Source: Caulobacter sp.
GTDB lineage: Bacteria; Pseudomonadota; Alphaproteobacteria; Caulobacterales; Caulobacteraceae
Direction: 5' to 3'
Length of the DNA stretch: 64,000 bases
Assembly: GCF_017744445.1 (NCBI RefSeq)
Contig: NZ_JAGIBH010000006.1
Span: forward strand, 312,536 to 376,535
Part shown: positions 17,929-25,837 of the stretch, in pieces
Layout: every line of letters begins with the position of its first letter
How positions within the stretch are numbered: position 1 is the first letter of the stretch
Notes under the pieces: model-generated
What the model was told of the DNA's origin: nothing
Seen by the model: only the letters and a program-made list of their open reading frames with translations
The model's database searches: none
Program-made: the position numbers and the translations under genes

Positions 17929-18022
17929 GAGTCGGATCCGGTTCGAACAGTTGTTCAAATTGAGCGGATCACACTATCGGCGCCGACGCGCTTGGCAAGC
18001 CTAACGATGGGGGAGGGCGCCT

Positions 18023-18610
18023 TCAGGCGGCCCGGGATGGGGCCGGCGGGATGTCGAAGCCCTTATCGCGCAGGCGCTGGGCCATGGCCTCGCGCTGCGT
18101 GGCCCAGTCGGAGGCGAGCAAGCCCAGGCCGACCACGTCGACCTCATGGCCATTCTTCATCACGTGCTCACGCAGCAGGGCCTCGCGCTTGAAGCCGTAC
18201 AGCTCATGCAGGCGCCACACGCTTTCGTTGGAGATCAGCACCTCGCACCACAGCTTGTTCAGCGCCAGCTCGCCGAACACGTGCTCGATGACGGCGAACT
18301 CGACGAAAGAGCCGACGCCCAGGCCGCGAACGTTCGGGCTGGCGAGGTAGTAGGCCCAGGCGCAACGGCGATGGGTCATGTCGATGTCGGCCAGGTTGGC
18401 CAGGCCCGCCGGCTCACCGTCGGCCTCGATGATCCAGTAGCGGCGGCGTTTATCGTGGCGCACGACATCGAACCAGTGATCGTGCTCATCGGGACCGATC
18501 TTATGGTCGGAATACATGTAGGCGGCGACCTCGGCGCTGTTGCGCCAGGCCAGCAGCCGCTCGCGGTCGTCCTCGCGCACGTCGCGCAACCGCACTTCCG
18601 TTTTACGCAT
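18023..18610 (-). CDS. flmH: GNAT acetyltransferase for flagellin sugar (PseH/FlmH-like)
   Basis: A 195-residue GNAT acetyltransferase matching PseH: VRLRDVREDDRERLLAWRNS at the start, then the acetyl-CoA loop VRGLGVGSFVEF and ISNESVWRLHELYGF. PseH acetylates the 4-amino group of the UDP-linked precursor of pseudaminic acid, the sugar placed on flagellin. It lies just downstream of flmG on the same strand, as expected for flmH in Caulobacter. A GTG 24 bases upstream is an alternative start, but it falls in a 7-bp hairpin (CCGGAGC...GCTCCGG), so I prefer the ATG giving MRKTEV. Confidence 0.85.
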   Translation of the reverse strand: MRKTEVRLRDVREDDRERLLAWRNSAEVAAYMYSDHKIGPDEHDHWFDVVRHDKRRRYWIIEADGEPAGLANLADIDMTHRRCAWAYYLASPNVRGLGVGSFVEFAVIEHVFGELALNKLWCEVLISNESVWRLHELYGFKREALLREHVMKNGHEVDVVGLGLLASDWATQREAMAQRLRDKGFDIPPAPSRAA

Positions 18611-18728
18611 GCCCGTCGTCCCGCTCCGGAGCACGCAAAGCTCCGGTCAAGGTGTGCAACTAGACCGTGATCGGCGCAGAAATGCGACTGAAGCGTTTCT
18701 TGGCCGCAATAAATGCGGATAAATGCAA

Positions 18729-20522
18729 CTATTCGGCGACGAAATCGGCCAGGGCCTCGGCCATGTTGGCCATGGCCTCTTCCCAGTGGCCGTACTGCTG
18801 CGTGACGAAACAGCGCACGCTCGGATACCAGGGGTAATAGTCGGTGCCCAGGCGGGTCCACGAGGCGGCGCCGGTCAGCATGAAGCTGGTCGTCCCGACC
18901 GCGCCGGCCAGGTTCATGGTGGCGTTCGAATAACCGACCACCAGATCAACGGCGGCGCACAGGGCCATGACGTCGTCCAGGTCCTTCTTCAGGTCGATGC
19001 CCGGCGGCTGCCAGATTTCGATGCCGAAGGTCTCCTTGGCGAAGGCGATTTCCTTCTCGCAGTCGCCGTACTGCAGGTTGACGAAGGTGACGCCGGGCGT
19101 CTTCAGCACCGGTTCCCACACCTCGAAGGCCGAGAACTGGCGGGCGCGTTCCGAGGTCAGGTTGGCGCTCTTCCACAGCATGCCGACCTTGGGCGAGGGG
19201 CCGAGTTTTTCGAGTTCGCCCTTCCAGTGGGCGACGCGTTCGGGATCGGGCGTCAGATAGGCGCGGCGGTCCGGGAACGACTCGACCGTGGGGCGCAGGC
19301 TGGGCAGGAAGTCGCCCATGGCCGCCCAGTAGTCGATCTGGCTGTAGTCGGTGATCTCCGGGAAGGTGCGCCACACGCGGCCTTCATACTGCACGGTGCG
19401 GTGCCGAGTGACCTCGATGTCGGGGTAAGAGCGCTGGAACAGCGGGATCAGGCGCGGTTCGACCCCCAGGGTCAGCTTGCCCTCAGGACCCAGCAGGGCC
19501 CGAGTGTCGGCCAGCATGTTGGCCAGCATGACCTCGTCGCCCAAGCCCTGTTCGGCGCTGAGCAGCAGGTGCTTGCCGTTCAAGTCCTGGCCGGACCAGC
19601 GCGCGCCGCCGACATAGAACAGCGGCGCGTCGGTCAGTTCGCGCGAGAAACGCGCTTCATAGGCTTTCCACCCTTCCTCCAGTCGGCCCTGGGCCAGCAG
19701 CAAGGTGGAGTAGGCGAACTCCATGATCGCGTGATCGTGCGGCGTGCCGGGGCGTTTCAGCGCCTCCAGGCAGTCGGTCAGGGCGCCCTCGACGTCGCCC
19801 ATGTCGGACTTGGCGAAGGCGCGGTTGTGCAGGGCCTTGCTGTACTGAGCGTCCAGGCGCAGGGCTTCGTCAAAGAAGACGATCGAGCCGGCGGCGTCGC
19901 CGGTGTTGCAGATCACCGTGCCCAGGGTGTTCCACAGCGCGGGGCTTTCGGGGTGAGTCCCGATGGCGGCTTTCAGCACATCGATCGCCTCGCTCTCTCG
20001 ATTCAGCTCTCGCAGCGCGGAGGCCAGGTTGTTGGCGGCTTCCAGGTCGTTGGGGCGGGAAAGGCGGAAGTGGCCGAAGAAGCCGGCCGCCAGTTCGGGC
20101 ATGCCGATTCGCAGGGCCAGGCGACCCAGGTCCCCGGCGACCGAGCCATGGTCGGTCAGCAGGGCCAGCGCCGCCTCGTACGCGCGCAGCGAAGAGGCGT
20201 AGTCGCCCTTTTTCTCGCGCGCGATGGCCAGGACGTGCCAGGCCAGGCCCAGCCGGTCGTCGGTCGCCAACAGCTTCAAGGCCAGCTTGTCGGCCTTGTC
20301 GAACTCCTGCTGGTGCACCGCCTGGATGGCGCGGTTCAGAAGTTTGCTGTTCTCGGCATTCTTAACATCCTGGGTGGCGCGCTTGAGGCGCTCCAGGGCT
20401 TCGTTGGACGCCGAATCGCCGATGGCGGTGTTCATCTGCCCGGCGTGGATCGGCCCAGCCCCGACTACGTCGGCCTGTGCGAGGGCGCTGGCGGACATTT
20501 CGAGGGCGCGTTTACGGGACAT
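18729..20522 (-). CDS. flmG: flagellin glycosyltransferase FlmG (TPR + GT domains)
   Basis: A 597-residue two-part protein. The N-terminal half (about 50-280) is a TPR array, for example ALHNRAFAKSDMGDVEGALTD and LWNTLGTVICNTGDAAG. The C-terminal half is a glycosyltransferase domain with KVGMLWKSANLTSERARQFS and DLVVGYSNATMNLAGAVG near the end. In C. crescentus, FlmG uses the TPR part to bind flagellins and the GT part to transfer pseudaminic acid; length and architecture match. It is divergent from flbT, and the shared region carries CtrA-like sites, agreeing with reported cell-cycle control. Confidence 0.9.
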   Translation of the reverse strand: MSRKRALEMSASALAQADVVGAGPIHAGQMNTAIGDSASNEALERLKRATQDVKNAENSKLLNRAIQAVHQQEFDKADKLALKLLATDDRLGLAWHVLAIAREKKGDYASSLRAYEAALALLTDHGSVAGDLGRLALRIGMPELAAGFFGHFRLSRPNDLEAANNLASALRELNRESEAIDVLKAAIGTHPESPALWNTLGTVICNTGDAAGSIVFFDEALRLDAQYSKALHNRAFAKSDMGDVEGALTDCLEALKRPGTPHDHAIMEFAYSTLLLAQGRLEEGWKAYEARFSRELTDAPLFYVGGARWSGQDLNGKHLLLSAEQGLGDEVMLANMLADTRALLGPEGKLTLGVEPRLIPLFQRSYPDIEVTRHRTVQYEGRVWRTFPEITDYSQIDYWAAMGDFLPSLRPTVESFPDRRAYLTPDPERVAHWKGELEKLGPSPKVGMLWKSANLTSERARQFSAFEVWEPVLKTPGVTFVNLQYGDCEKEIAFAKETFGIEIWQPPGIDLKKDLDDVMALCAAVDLVVGYSNATMNLAGAVGTTSFMLTGAASWTRLGTDYYPWYPSVRCFVTQQYGHWEEAMANMAEALADFVAE

Positions 20523-20545
20523 GGAGGCAAACCTTACGCTTGGCG

Positions 20546-20553
20546 TTAACCAT
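20546..20553 (+). promoter_or_regulatory. TTAACCAT motif (CtrA half-site type) between flmG and flbT
   Basis: TTAACCAT is the half-site form of the CtrA recognition motif described in Caulobacter flagellar promoters. It lies 24 bases upstream of the flmG start. The same word precedes fljJ and the octapeptide-repeat gene. Confidence 0.45.
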
Positions 20554-20570
20554 GTTTTGAGGCGCTATGC

Positions 20571-20585
20571 TTAATCGAGTCCTAA
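20571..20585 (+). promoter_or_regulatory. CtrA-like box TTAA-N7-CTAA with embedded GANTC
   Basis: TTAATCGAGTCCTAA has the TTAA-N7-TTAA spacing with one mismatch, and a CcrM methylation site (GAGTC) sits inside it. It is in the divergent flmG/flbT promoter region, so it could serve either gene. Confidence 0.5.
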
Positions 20586-20718
20586 GCTGCGTCTCACGGT
20601 CGCAAGGGCGATCATGGGGCGGCAAGACAGCGTTAACACGTGCGCGTCTAGCTTTCCGCTCGAACCGTCGACATCGGCGGATTCCGGGCGAAGCGACGTC
20701 AACAAAGGAGCGGCCTTA

Positions 20719-21144
20719 GTGCCTTTGAAGCTGTCGCTGAAGCCCGGCGAGAAGTTCGTCCTCAACGGCGCCGTGGTCCAGAACGGGGATCGGCGCGGTG
20801 TTCTGGTTCTCCAGAACAAGGCCTCCGTCCTTCGCGAGAAGGACATCATGCAGCCGGACCAGGTCACGACGCCTTCGCGTCGGATCTATTTCCCGGTAAT
20901 GATGATGTACCTGGAGGAGGGCAGCGCCGAGAAGTTTTATGAGGAATTCGCTACTCGCCTTAACGATTTTATGGGTGTTGTGCGTAATCCTGCGGTCCTT
21001 CAGGACTGCATCGCCATTTCGAAGCACGTGATGGCGCGTGAGTACTACAAGGCTCTGATGTTGAGCCGTAAGTTGATTGAATACGAAGACGAGAGGTTGG
21101 GGCATGTCTCTTCGGGCGTATCAGCAGGCGGCGACGCGGGCTGA
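20719..21144 (+). CDS. flbT: flagellin mRNA translational regulator FlbT
   Basis: A 141-residue FlbT. The start is the GTG giving (M)[19 protein letters not shown], with AAAGGAG 8 bases upstream; the longer ORF in the track is not needed. Motifs typical of the family follow: VLLQNKA-type [31 protein letters not shown] and [18 protein letters not shown]. In C. crescentus, FlbT binds the 5' leader of flagellin mRNA and limits translation until the hook is finished. It overlaps flaF by 41 bases in another frame, coupling the two. Confidence 0.95.
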   Translation: MPLKLSLKPGEKFVLNGAVVQNGDRRGVLVLQNKASVLREKDIMQPDQVTTPSRRIYFPVMMMYLEEGSAEKFYEEFATRLNDFMGVVRNPAVLQDCIAISKHVMAREYYKALMLSRKLIEYEDERLGHVSSGVSAGGDAG

Positions 21145-21466
21145 GAATCCCCGTGAAATGGAGTACCGCCTGTTCGGGCAGGTGACGCGCGCCCTTATGG
21201 ACGCGTCCCAGGCCCCGGTGGACGACATTGCCACGCGGATCGACGCATTGGATTGGAATCGCAAGGTCTGGTCGGCCTTGGCGACCGACTGCGCCTTGCC
21301 CGAAAACCAGCTGCCGATGCAGCTGCGCGCCAGCATCATCTCGCTGAGCCTTTGGGTCGGCCGTCACTCCAGCGCCGTGATGCGCAAGGAGGAAGAGTTC
21401 GAGCCGCTGATCGAGATCAACCGCATGATCATGCAGGGCCTGTCGGGACGCGCCGACGCCGCCTGA
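21104..21466 (+). CDS. flaF: flagellin export/translation activator FlaF
   Basis: A 120-residue FlaF. It starts at the ATG giving [20 protein letters not shown], and contains [30 protein letters not shown] and [17 protein letters not shown], all typical of the family. FlaF opposes FlbT: in Caulobacter it is needed for flagellin synthesis and behaves as a flagellin-binding secretion factor. Its first 41 bases lie inside flbT, giving a fixed stoichiometry link. A strong stem-loop follows about 55 bases downstream. Confidence 0.95.
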   Translation: MSLRAYQQAATRAENPREMEYRLFGQVTRALMDASQAPVDDIATRIDALDWNRKVWSALATDCALPENQLPMQLRASIISLSLWVGRHSSAVMRKEEEFEPLIEINRMIMQGLSGRADAA

Positions 21467-21520
21467 TTCTTCGGTTTTCGCAAGACTGAACGTCTTGCCT
21501 ACCAGCTCCGGAAAAACCTG

Positions 21521-21559
21521 CCGCCCGGCGAATGTTGCATTCGCCGGGCGGTTTCGTTT
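21521..21559 (+). terminator. terminator of flbT-flaF, overlapping an ftr-like sequence
   Basis: CCGCCCGGCGAAT and ATTCGCCGGGCGG form a perfect 13-bp stem followed by TTTCGTTTT. The core CCCGGCGAATGTTGC also resembles an FlbD ftr site and lies about 120 bases upstream of the expected fljL transcription start, so the element may have two roles. Confidence 0.75.
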
Positions 21560-21628
21560 TGCCCCTGGCTGATTCAATAATTTCAATAAAACCAGTATCT
21601 TACGCGATGGCGCCGAACGCGGTTCGGT

Positions 21629-21643
21629 TGGCCCGCCGCTTGC
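21629..21643 (+). promoter_or_regulatory. sigma-54 promoter of fljL
   Basis: TGGCCCGCCGCTTGC carries the invariant GG-N10-GC of sigma-54 promoters (GG at 21630-31, GC at 21642-43). Transcription would start near 21655, giving a leader of about 60 bases before the fljL ATG. Confidence 0.85.
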
Positions 21644-21670
21644 GATGGTTCACGCGGGCAAAACGCCCGC

Positions 21671-21685
21671 CCGGCAATACGCCGG
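21671..21685 (+). other. hairpin in the fljL mRNA leader
   Basis: CCGGC-AATAC-GCCGG is a perfect 5-bp stem-loop in the predicted 5' untranslated region. The leader of Caulobacter flagellin mRNA is the known target of FlbT, so this structure is a candidate recognition element. Confidence 0.4.
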
Positions 21686-21714
21686 ACAAATCCCACCAAA
21701 ACGGTAGGTATCAA

Positions 21715-22539
21715 ATGCTGAATTCGATCAACACGAATCCGGGCGCGATGATCGCGCTCCAAAACCTGAACTCGACCAACACGGAGCTCGCCACCACCCA
21801 GAGCCGTATCAACACCGGCAAGAAGGTCGGAAGCGCTAAGGACAACGGCGCGATCTGGTCGATGGCCAAGATGCAGACTGCGAGCGCCAGCTCGTTGAAT
21901 GCCGTGAAAGACTCGCTCTCTCGCGGTCAGTCGACGATCGACGTTGCTCTCGCGGCCGGCGATACCATCACCGATCTGATCTCGAAGATGAAGGAAAAGG
22001 TTCTCGCCGCTTCCGACACTTCGCTGAACACCGCCTCGTTCAACGCCCTGAAGGCTGACTTCGTCTCGCTCCGCGACCAGATCCAAAAGGCCGCGGACAA
22101 TGCGAAGTTTAACGGCGTGAGCCTCGCTGACGGCAAGACCGCTCAGCTGGCTTTCCTGGCCAATTCGGACGGTGGCACCTTCACGGTCGCCGCCCAAGAT
22201 TTGAGCCTCGCAGGCCTTGGCCTGACGTCTGCCAACACGAACTTCACGACCGCCGCCGAAGCCAAGTCGCTCATCACGAACCTGACCTCGGCGTTGCAAA
22301 CGGCAACGAACAAACTGTCTTCCCTGGGCACTGCCTCGACCGGTCTGGATACTCACCTGACCTTCGTGGGCAAGCTGCAGGACAGCCTGGACGCCGGCGT
22401 GGGCAACCTCGTCGATGCGGATCTGGCGAAAGAAAGCGCCAAGCTGCAGTCGCTGCAAACCAAGCAGCAACTGGGCGTGCAGGCTCTCTCGATCGCGAAC
22501 CAGACGCCGCAGTCGATCCTGTCGCTGTTCAAGGGGTGA
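21715..22539 (+). CDS. fljL: flagellin (FljL-like)
   Basis: A 274-residue alpha-family flagellin with the conserved D0/D1 N-terminus ([19 protein letters not shown]) and C-terminus ([13 protein letters not shown]) and a short variable centre, as in Caulobacter. The start is the ATG at 21715; the track ORF extends upstream through the promoter. Transcription is sigma-54 driven and translation is presumably under FlbT/FlaF. Codon use is more AT-tolerant than in fljK (many GCT, TCT and CAA codons) although the proteins match closely. The name rests on the remembered C-terminal sequence and the first position in the cluster. Confidence 0.88.
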   Translation: MLNSINTNPGAMIALQNLNSTNTELATTQSRINTGKKVGSAKDNGAIWSMAKMQTASASSLNAVKDSLSRGQSTIDVALAAGDTITDLISKMKEKVLAASDTSLNTASFNALKADFVSLRDQIQKAADNAKFNGVSLADGKTAQLAFLANSDGGTFTVAAQDLSLAGLGLTSANTNFTTAAEAKSLITNLTSALQTATNKLSSLGTASTGLDTHLTFVGKLQDSLDAGVGNLVDADLAKESAKLQSLQTKQQLGVQALSIANQTPQSILSLFKG

Positions 22540-22547
22540 GCCCGATA

Positions 22548-22577
22548 CGCCGGGCGGCCGTCAAAAGCCGCCCGGCG
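22548..22577 (+). terminator. 11-bp stem-loop after fljL
   Basis: CGCCGGGCGGC and GCCGCCCGGCG form a perfect 11-bp stem 8 bases after the fljL stop. The following CCTCTTTCC is only weakly T-rich, so it may stabilise the 3' end as much as terminate. Confidence 0.6.
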
Positions 22578-22606
22578 CCTCTTTCCTGCTGGGTGCGCAT
22601 TATGTG

Positions 22607-22623
22607 CCCGGCAACAATTGCCT
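22607..22623 (+). promoter_or_regulatory. ftr-like (FlbD-binding) site 1 upstream of fljK
   Basis: CCCGGCAACAATTGCCT is a near-palindrome of the ftr type, centred about 140 bases upstream of the predicted fljK start of transcription and about 31 bases from a second, stronger copy. FlbD bound at such sites activates sigma-54 flagellar promoters in Caulobacter. Confidence 0.6.
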
Positions 22624-22631
22624 ATGTCGAA

Positions 22632-22660
22632 AGCCTCCCGGCAAAAATTGCCGGGAGGCT
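22632..22660 (+). promoter_or_regulatory. ftr-like (FlbD-binding) site 2 upstream of fljK, extended palindrome
   Basis: The core CCCGGCAAAAATTGCCGGG is flanked by AGCCT/AGGCT, giving 13-bp perfect arms around AAA. It is centred about 110 bases upstream of the predicted fljK start. It is longer than an operator needs and could also fold in RNA reading through from fljL. Confidence 0.7.
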
Positions 22661-22728
22661 TCGTCGTTAATGGATCTATAACGCAGTAATTTCAGTTATT
22701 TAGCCAGATTGTCGCGGCTCGGCAGAAT

Positions 22729-22744
22729 TGGCCCGGCAATTGCT
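22729..22744 (+). promoter_or_regulatory. sigma-54 promoter of fljK
   Basis: TGGCCCGGCAATTGCT has GG-N10-GC with GG at 22730-31 and GC at 22742-43. Transcription would begin near 22755, leaving a leader of about 60 bases. The promoter core itself resembles an ftr half (CCCGGCAATTGC). Confidence 0.88.
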
Positions 22745-22815
22745 ACAGACCTTTTCGAGCAAAACGCTCCCGGCAGCCAAAATGGCGTCGGATACCTTGA
22801 AAAGGATCTACTCGT

Positions 22816-23640
22816 ATGCCGCTGAACAGCATCAATACGAACGCGGGCGCCATGATCGCCCTGCAAAACCTGAACACGACGAACAGCGAGCTTCAGGTTA
22901 CCCAACAGCGCATCAACACCGGTAAGAAGGTGGGCAGCGCCAAGGACAACGGCGCCATCTGGGCCATGTCCAAGAACCAATCGGCCACGGCCTCGTCGCT
23001 GAACGCCGTCAAGGACTCGCTGCAACGCGGTCAATCCACCATCGACGTGGCGCTCGCCGCCGGTGACACCATCACCGACCTGCTCGGCAAGATGAAGGAA
23101 AAGGCCCTGGCCGCTTCCGACACCTCGCTGAACACCGCCTCGTTCAACGCCCTGAACGCCGACTTCGTCTCGCTGCGCGACCAGATCTCGAAGGCCGCCG
23201 CGAACGCCAAGTTCAACGGCATCAGCATCGCTGACGGCACCACCAACAGCCTGACCTTCCTGGCCAACACCGATGGTTCGGGCTTCACGGTCAAGGCGCA
23301 GTCCCTGACCCTGGCCGGCCTGGGTCTGGACTCCGTCGTCCCGGCCTTCACGACGGCCAGCGCGGCCAAGGCGATGATCGCTGAGATCGACACCGCCATC
23401 GGCACCGCCACCAACAAGCTGGCGACCCTGGGTACGTCTTCGACGGGCCTGGACACCCACCTGACCTTCGTCGGCAAGCTGCAAGACAGCCTGGACGCCG
23501 GCGTCGGCAACCTGGTGGACGCGGACCTGGCCAAGGAAAGCGCCAAGCTGCAGTCGCTGCAAACCAAGCAACAACTCGGCGTGCAGGCGCTGTCGATCGC
23601 GAACCAGTCGTCGTCGTCGATCCTGAGCCTGTTCCGCTAA
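22816..23640 (+). CDS. fljK: flagellin (FljK-like, likely major)
   Basis: A 274-residue flagellin with N-terminus [20 protein letters not shown] and C-terminus [12 protein letters not shown], as I remember for FljK of C. crescentus. The last 60 or so residues before the tail are identical in protein to the first flagellin, but the DNA differs at many third positions. Ser/Thr-rich variable segments (about 130-200) offer O-glycosylation sites for FlmG. It has its own sigma-54 promoter with two ftr-like sites, so it should be expressed late, after hook completion. Confidence 0.9.
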   Translation: MPLNSINTNAGAMIALQNLNTTNSELQVTQQRINTGKKVGSAKDNGAIWAMSKNQSATASSLNAVKDSLQRGQSTIDVALAAGDTITDLLGKMKEKALAASDTSLNTASFNALNADFVSLRDQISKAAANAKFNGISIADGTTNSLTFLANTDGSGFTVKAQSLTLAGLGLDSVVPAFTTASAAKAMIAEIDTAIGTATNKLATLGTSSTGLDTHLTFVGKLQDSLDAGVGNLVDADLAKESAKLQSLQTKQQLGVQALSIANQSSSSILSLFR

Positions 23641-23652
23641 CGAACGGGAGGG

Positions 23653-23673
23653 GGCGGGTCCTGGTGGCCCGCC
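23653..23673 (+). terminator. weak stem-loop after fljK
   Basis: GGCGGG and CCCGCC pair around a 9-base loop that can itself extend (CC...GG), 13 bases past the fljK stop. It is followed by TCCATCTTTCG, a poor T tract. Confidence 0.45.
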
Positions 23674-23753
23674 TCCATCTTTCGTCCCGCTTAGTCAGAA
23701 GCGTTTTTCCAAACCAAAGAGGAGGGGCCGACTAACGCGTCGGCAAATAGAAA

Positions 23754-24110
23754 ATGGAACCAAAAGCCGCATTGTCGGCCATCAGAGACTTCATCGCTCC
23801 CGTTTCTCCCGCCAACGCCCCGGACCCGTCCGAGGGCGCGAACGTCGTTTCGGGGCAAGCTCAGGCGGCCGCGCCGCAACAGGTCCACGAGACCGAAAAG
23901 GCCGAGAAGGCCAAGCCGGTCGACGATGGTCCCCAGCCGGGCGACCTGCGTCTGGTGATCGAGCAGGATGATGACTCGGGCGACTACATCTACAAGACCG
24001 TCGATCGTCGTACGGGCGAAACGCTGAATCAGTATCCGCGAGAGCAGATCCTGAAGCTGCGCGAAGAGGCCCACTACGCTTCGGGCGACGTCTTCGACGG
24101 CCAGGCCTAG
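23754..24110 (+). CDS. flaG: FlaG family flagellar protein
   Basis: A 118-residue protein with the FlaG layout: a disordered Ala/Pro/Glu-rich N-terminal half, then LRLVIEQDDDSGDYIYKTVDRRTGETLNQYPREQILKL, the conserved core. FlaG proteins influence filament length in other bacteria, but the mechanism is unclear. The SD is unusual: GAGGAGGGG lies some 24 bases before the ATG with a small hairpin (GCCGAC...GTCGGC) between, which may bring the two closer. It lies between fljK and fljJ on the same strand. Confidence 0.88.
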   Translation: MEPKAALSAIRDFIAPVSPANAPDPSEGANVVSGQAQAAAPQQVHETEKAEKAKPVDDGPQPGDLRLVIEQDDDSGDYIYKTVDRRTGETLNQYPREQILKLREEAHYASGDVFDGQA

Positions 24111-24197
24111 AAGCGCACGCGCTGAAGGCGGACTCGATCGGGAGAAGGGTGGGTGCGACCGCGGGCCGCACCGGTAAATAGATATGGTTTATGCGCG

Positions 24198-24205
24198 TTA
24201 ACCAT
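24198..24205 (+). promoter_or_regulatory. TTAACCAT motif upstream of fljJ
   Basis: The CtrA half-site word TTAACCAT sits 97 bases before the fljJ ATG. I found no GG-N10-GC sigma-54 element in this gap, so fljJ may be expressed earlier than fljK and fljL. Confidence 0.45.
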
Positions 24206-24301
24206 AATCTTACCTTCTGAACCCAACTTGGGCGGCGAGTAGATCGCTCGCCGAATCGCGCGCGGTCGCAACCAACGGCAAAAGCCAGTCGGAGGCCGCG
24301 C

Positions 24302-25138
24302 ATGACGCTGAGCGTCAACACGAACCAGCCCGCGCTGATCGCGCTGCAGAACCTGAATCGCACCAACGATCAGATGCAGGCGACGCAAACCCGCATCAAC
24401 ACGGGCGAGCAGATCTCGACCGCCAAGGACAACGCGGCCATCTGGTCGATCGCCCAGGAACAGCGCGCCGACATGAGCGCGCTGGGCGCGGTCAAGATGA
24501 GCCTGGACCGCGCGACCTCGATCGCCGACGTGGCCCTGGCCGCGGGTGAGTCGGTCTCGGACCTCCTGAAGCTGATGCGCGAGAAGGTGGTGGCCGCCAA
24601 GGACACCTCGCTGACCTCGACCTCGCTGCAATCGCTGAATGCCGATTTCCAGGGCCTGCTGAAGAACCTGCAGCAGGTGATCAGCAGCGCCGTGTTCGAC
24701 GGCGCCAATCTGCTGGACGGCAGCCAGGCGGCCGACATGACCTTCCTGGCCGACGCCGATGCGGCCCAGGCCATCACGCTGAGCCTGCAGAACCTGACGA
24801 TGGGCGGCGGGATCAACGCCCTGGCCCCGACCGACGACATCCTGAACTCGGCCAACGCCACGTCCGTCCTGACGCGCCTCGACTCGACGATGAGCGCGAT
24901 CAACCAGGCCGTCGGCAACATCGGCACCCAGTCCAAGCAGATCGACGCCCACAACAGCTTCGTCTCCAAGCTGACCGACGTGCTGGAAACCGGCGTCGGC
25001 AATCTGGTCGATGCGGATCTGGCCAAGGAAAGCGCTCGCTTGCAGGCCTTGCAGGTCAAGCAGCAGCTGGGCGCCCAGGCCCTGTCGATCGCCAACGGCG
25101 CGCCGCAGATCATCCTGTCGCTGTTCAAGGGCGGCTAA
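24302..25138 (+). CDS. fljJ: divergent flagellin paralogue (FljJ-like)
   Basis: A 278-residue flagellin more distant from the other two: N-terminus MTLSVNTNQPALIALQNLNR, internal QEQRADMSALGAVKMSLDRA, C-terminus NGAPQIILSLFKGG. These features match my memory of C. crescentus FljJ, the specialised hook-proximal flagellin linked to FlbT-dependent translational control. The promoter region lacks a sigma-54 element but has a TTAACCAT word. It follows flaG, separated by about 190 bases of apparently non-coding DNA. Confidence 0.87.
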   Translation: MTLSVNTNQPALIALQNLNRTNDQMQATQTRINTGEQISTAKDNAAIWSIAQEQRADMSALGAVKMSLDRATSIADVALAAGESVSDLLKLMREKVVAAKDTSLTSTSLQSLNADFQGLLKNLQQVISSAVFDGANLLDGSQAADMTFLADADAAQAITLSLQNLTMGGGINALAPTDDILNSANATSVLTRLDSTMSAINQAVGNIGTQSKQIDAHNSFVSKLTDVLETGVGNLVDADLAKESARLQALQVKQQLGAQALSIANGAPQIILSLFKGG

Positions 25139-25203
25139 GGCTAGGTCCATGAGCGTCGCCGGGCTAAGCTTCCCTGGGGTTTGCTTGGGATTCGGCGACG
25201 CGC

Positions 25204-25758
25204 ATGATCGAACTGCGAGACTTGCGGGACGAGGACGAGGCCGTTCTCTTTCAGTGGCGCTCCGAGCCCGAGGTCGATCGCTGGATGTCGGACGCCGACC
25301 TGCCCAGCCACGAGGCGCACGCCGCCTGGTTCCAGGCGCTGCGCACCGATCCCGACATGCGAGGCTGGATGATCACGCGTGGCGGCGTGCCGATGGGCCT
25401 GCTCACCTTGACCGGCCTCAACAGCCATCATCGCCGCGCCAGCTGGAACTGGTTCCTGGGCTCGGCCGAGGCGCGGGGCAGGGGCGTGGGCCGCGCCGCC
25501 CAGGTGCTGGGGCTGGACCGCGCCTTCGGCGAGCTGGGCCTGCACAAGGTGTTCGCCGAGGTGATGGCCGACAACGACGCGGCCCTGAAGGCCCAGTCGG
25601 CCGCCGGTTTCCGCCGCGAGGGCTATCTGCGGGGGCACGTCCTGAAGGATGGCCAGCCGCGCGACGTGGTGCTGCTGGGCATCCTGGCCGACGAGTGGCG
25701 AGAGCTGCGCGACGACGCTCGCAGGGCCTTGTCGGACGCCAACCTTATCGCCGCTTAA
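25204..25758 (+). CDS. GNAT acetyltransferase, second PseH-like copy
   Basis: A 184-residue GNAT protein resembling PseH: MIELRDLRDEDEAVLFQWRSEPEVDRWMSD at the N-terminus, acetyl-CoA loop EARGRGVGRAAQVLGL, then ADNDAALKAQSAAGFRREG. It shares the plan of FlmH but is clearly divergent. Its position immediately behind fljJ and before flaEY suggests it modifies a flagellar sugar or flagellin component. Whether it duplicates, replaces or differs in substrate from FlmH cannot be told from sequence. Confidence 0.8.
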   Translation: MIELRDLRDEDEAVLFQWRSEPEVDRWMSDADLPSHEAHAAWFQALRTDPDMRGWMITRGGVPMGLLTLTGLNSHHRRASWNWFLGSAEARGRGVGRAAQVLGLDRAFGELGLHKVFAEVMADNDAALKAQSAAGFRREGYLRGHVLKDGQPRDVVLLGILADEWRELRDDARRALSDANLIAA

Positions 25759-25837
25759 CCCAAGGTCTTAACGAGTCGTCAGCGAACCTCTGGCACAGGT
25801 ACCAGCGGGGGATTTTGAGTCCCGCACAGGATTGGCC

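Noticed and set aside
17940-17960. GTTCGAACAGTTGTTC as a LexA box upstream of moxR
   Set aside because: The spacing between GTTC repeats is 8, not the required 7, so it does not fit the alphaproteobacterial site.
25755-25772. TTAACCCAAGGTCTTAA as a CtrA site before flaEY
   Set aside because: The TTAA repeats are separated by 9 bases instead of 7. It could still be a degenerate site, but the evidence is weak.
25790-25806. TGGCACAGGTACCAGC as a sigma-54 promoter for flaEY
   Set aside because: The -24-like TGGCAC is present but no GC follows at N10, so the -12 element is missing.
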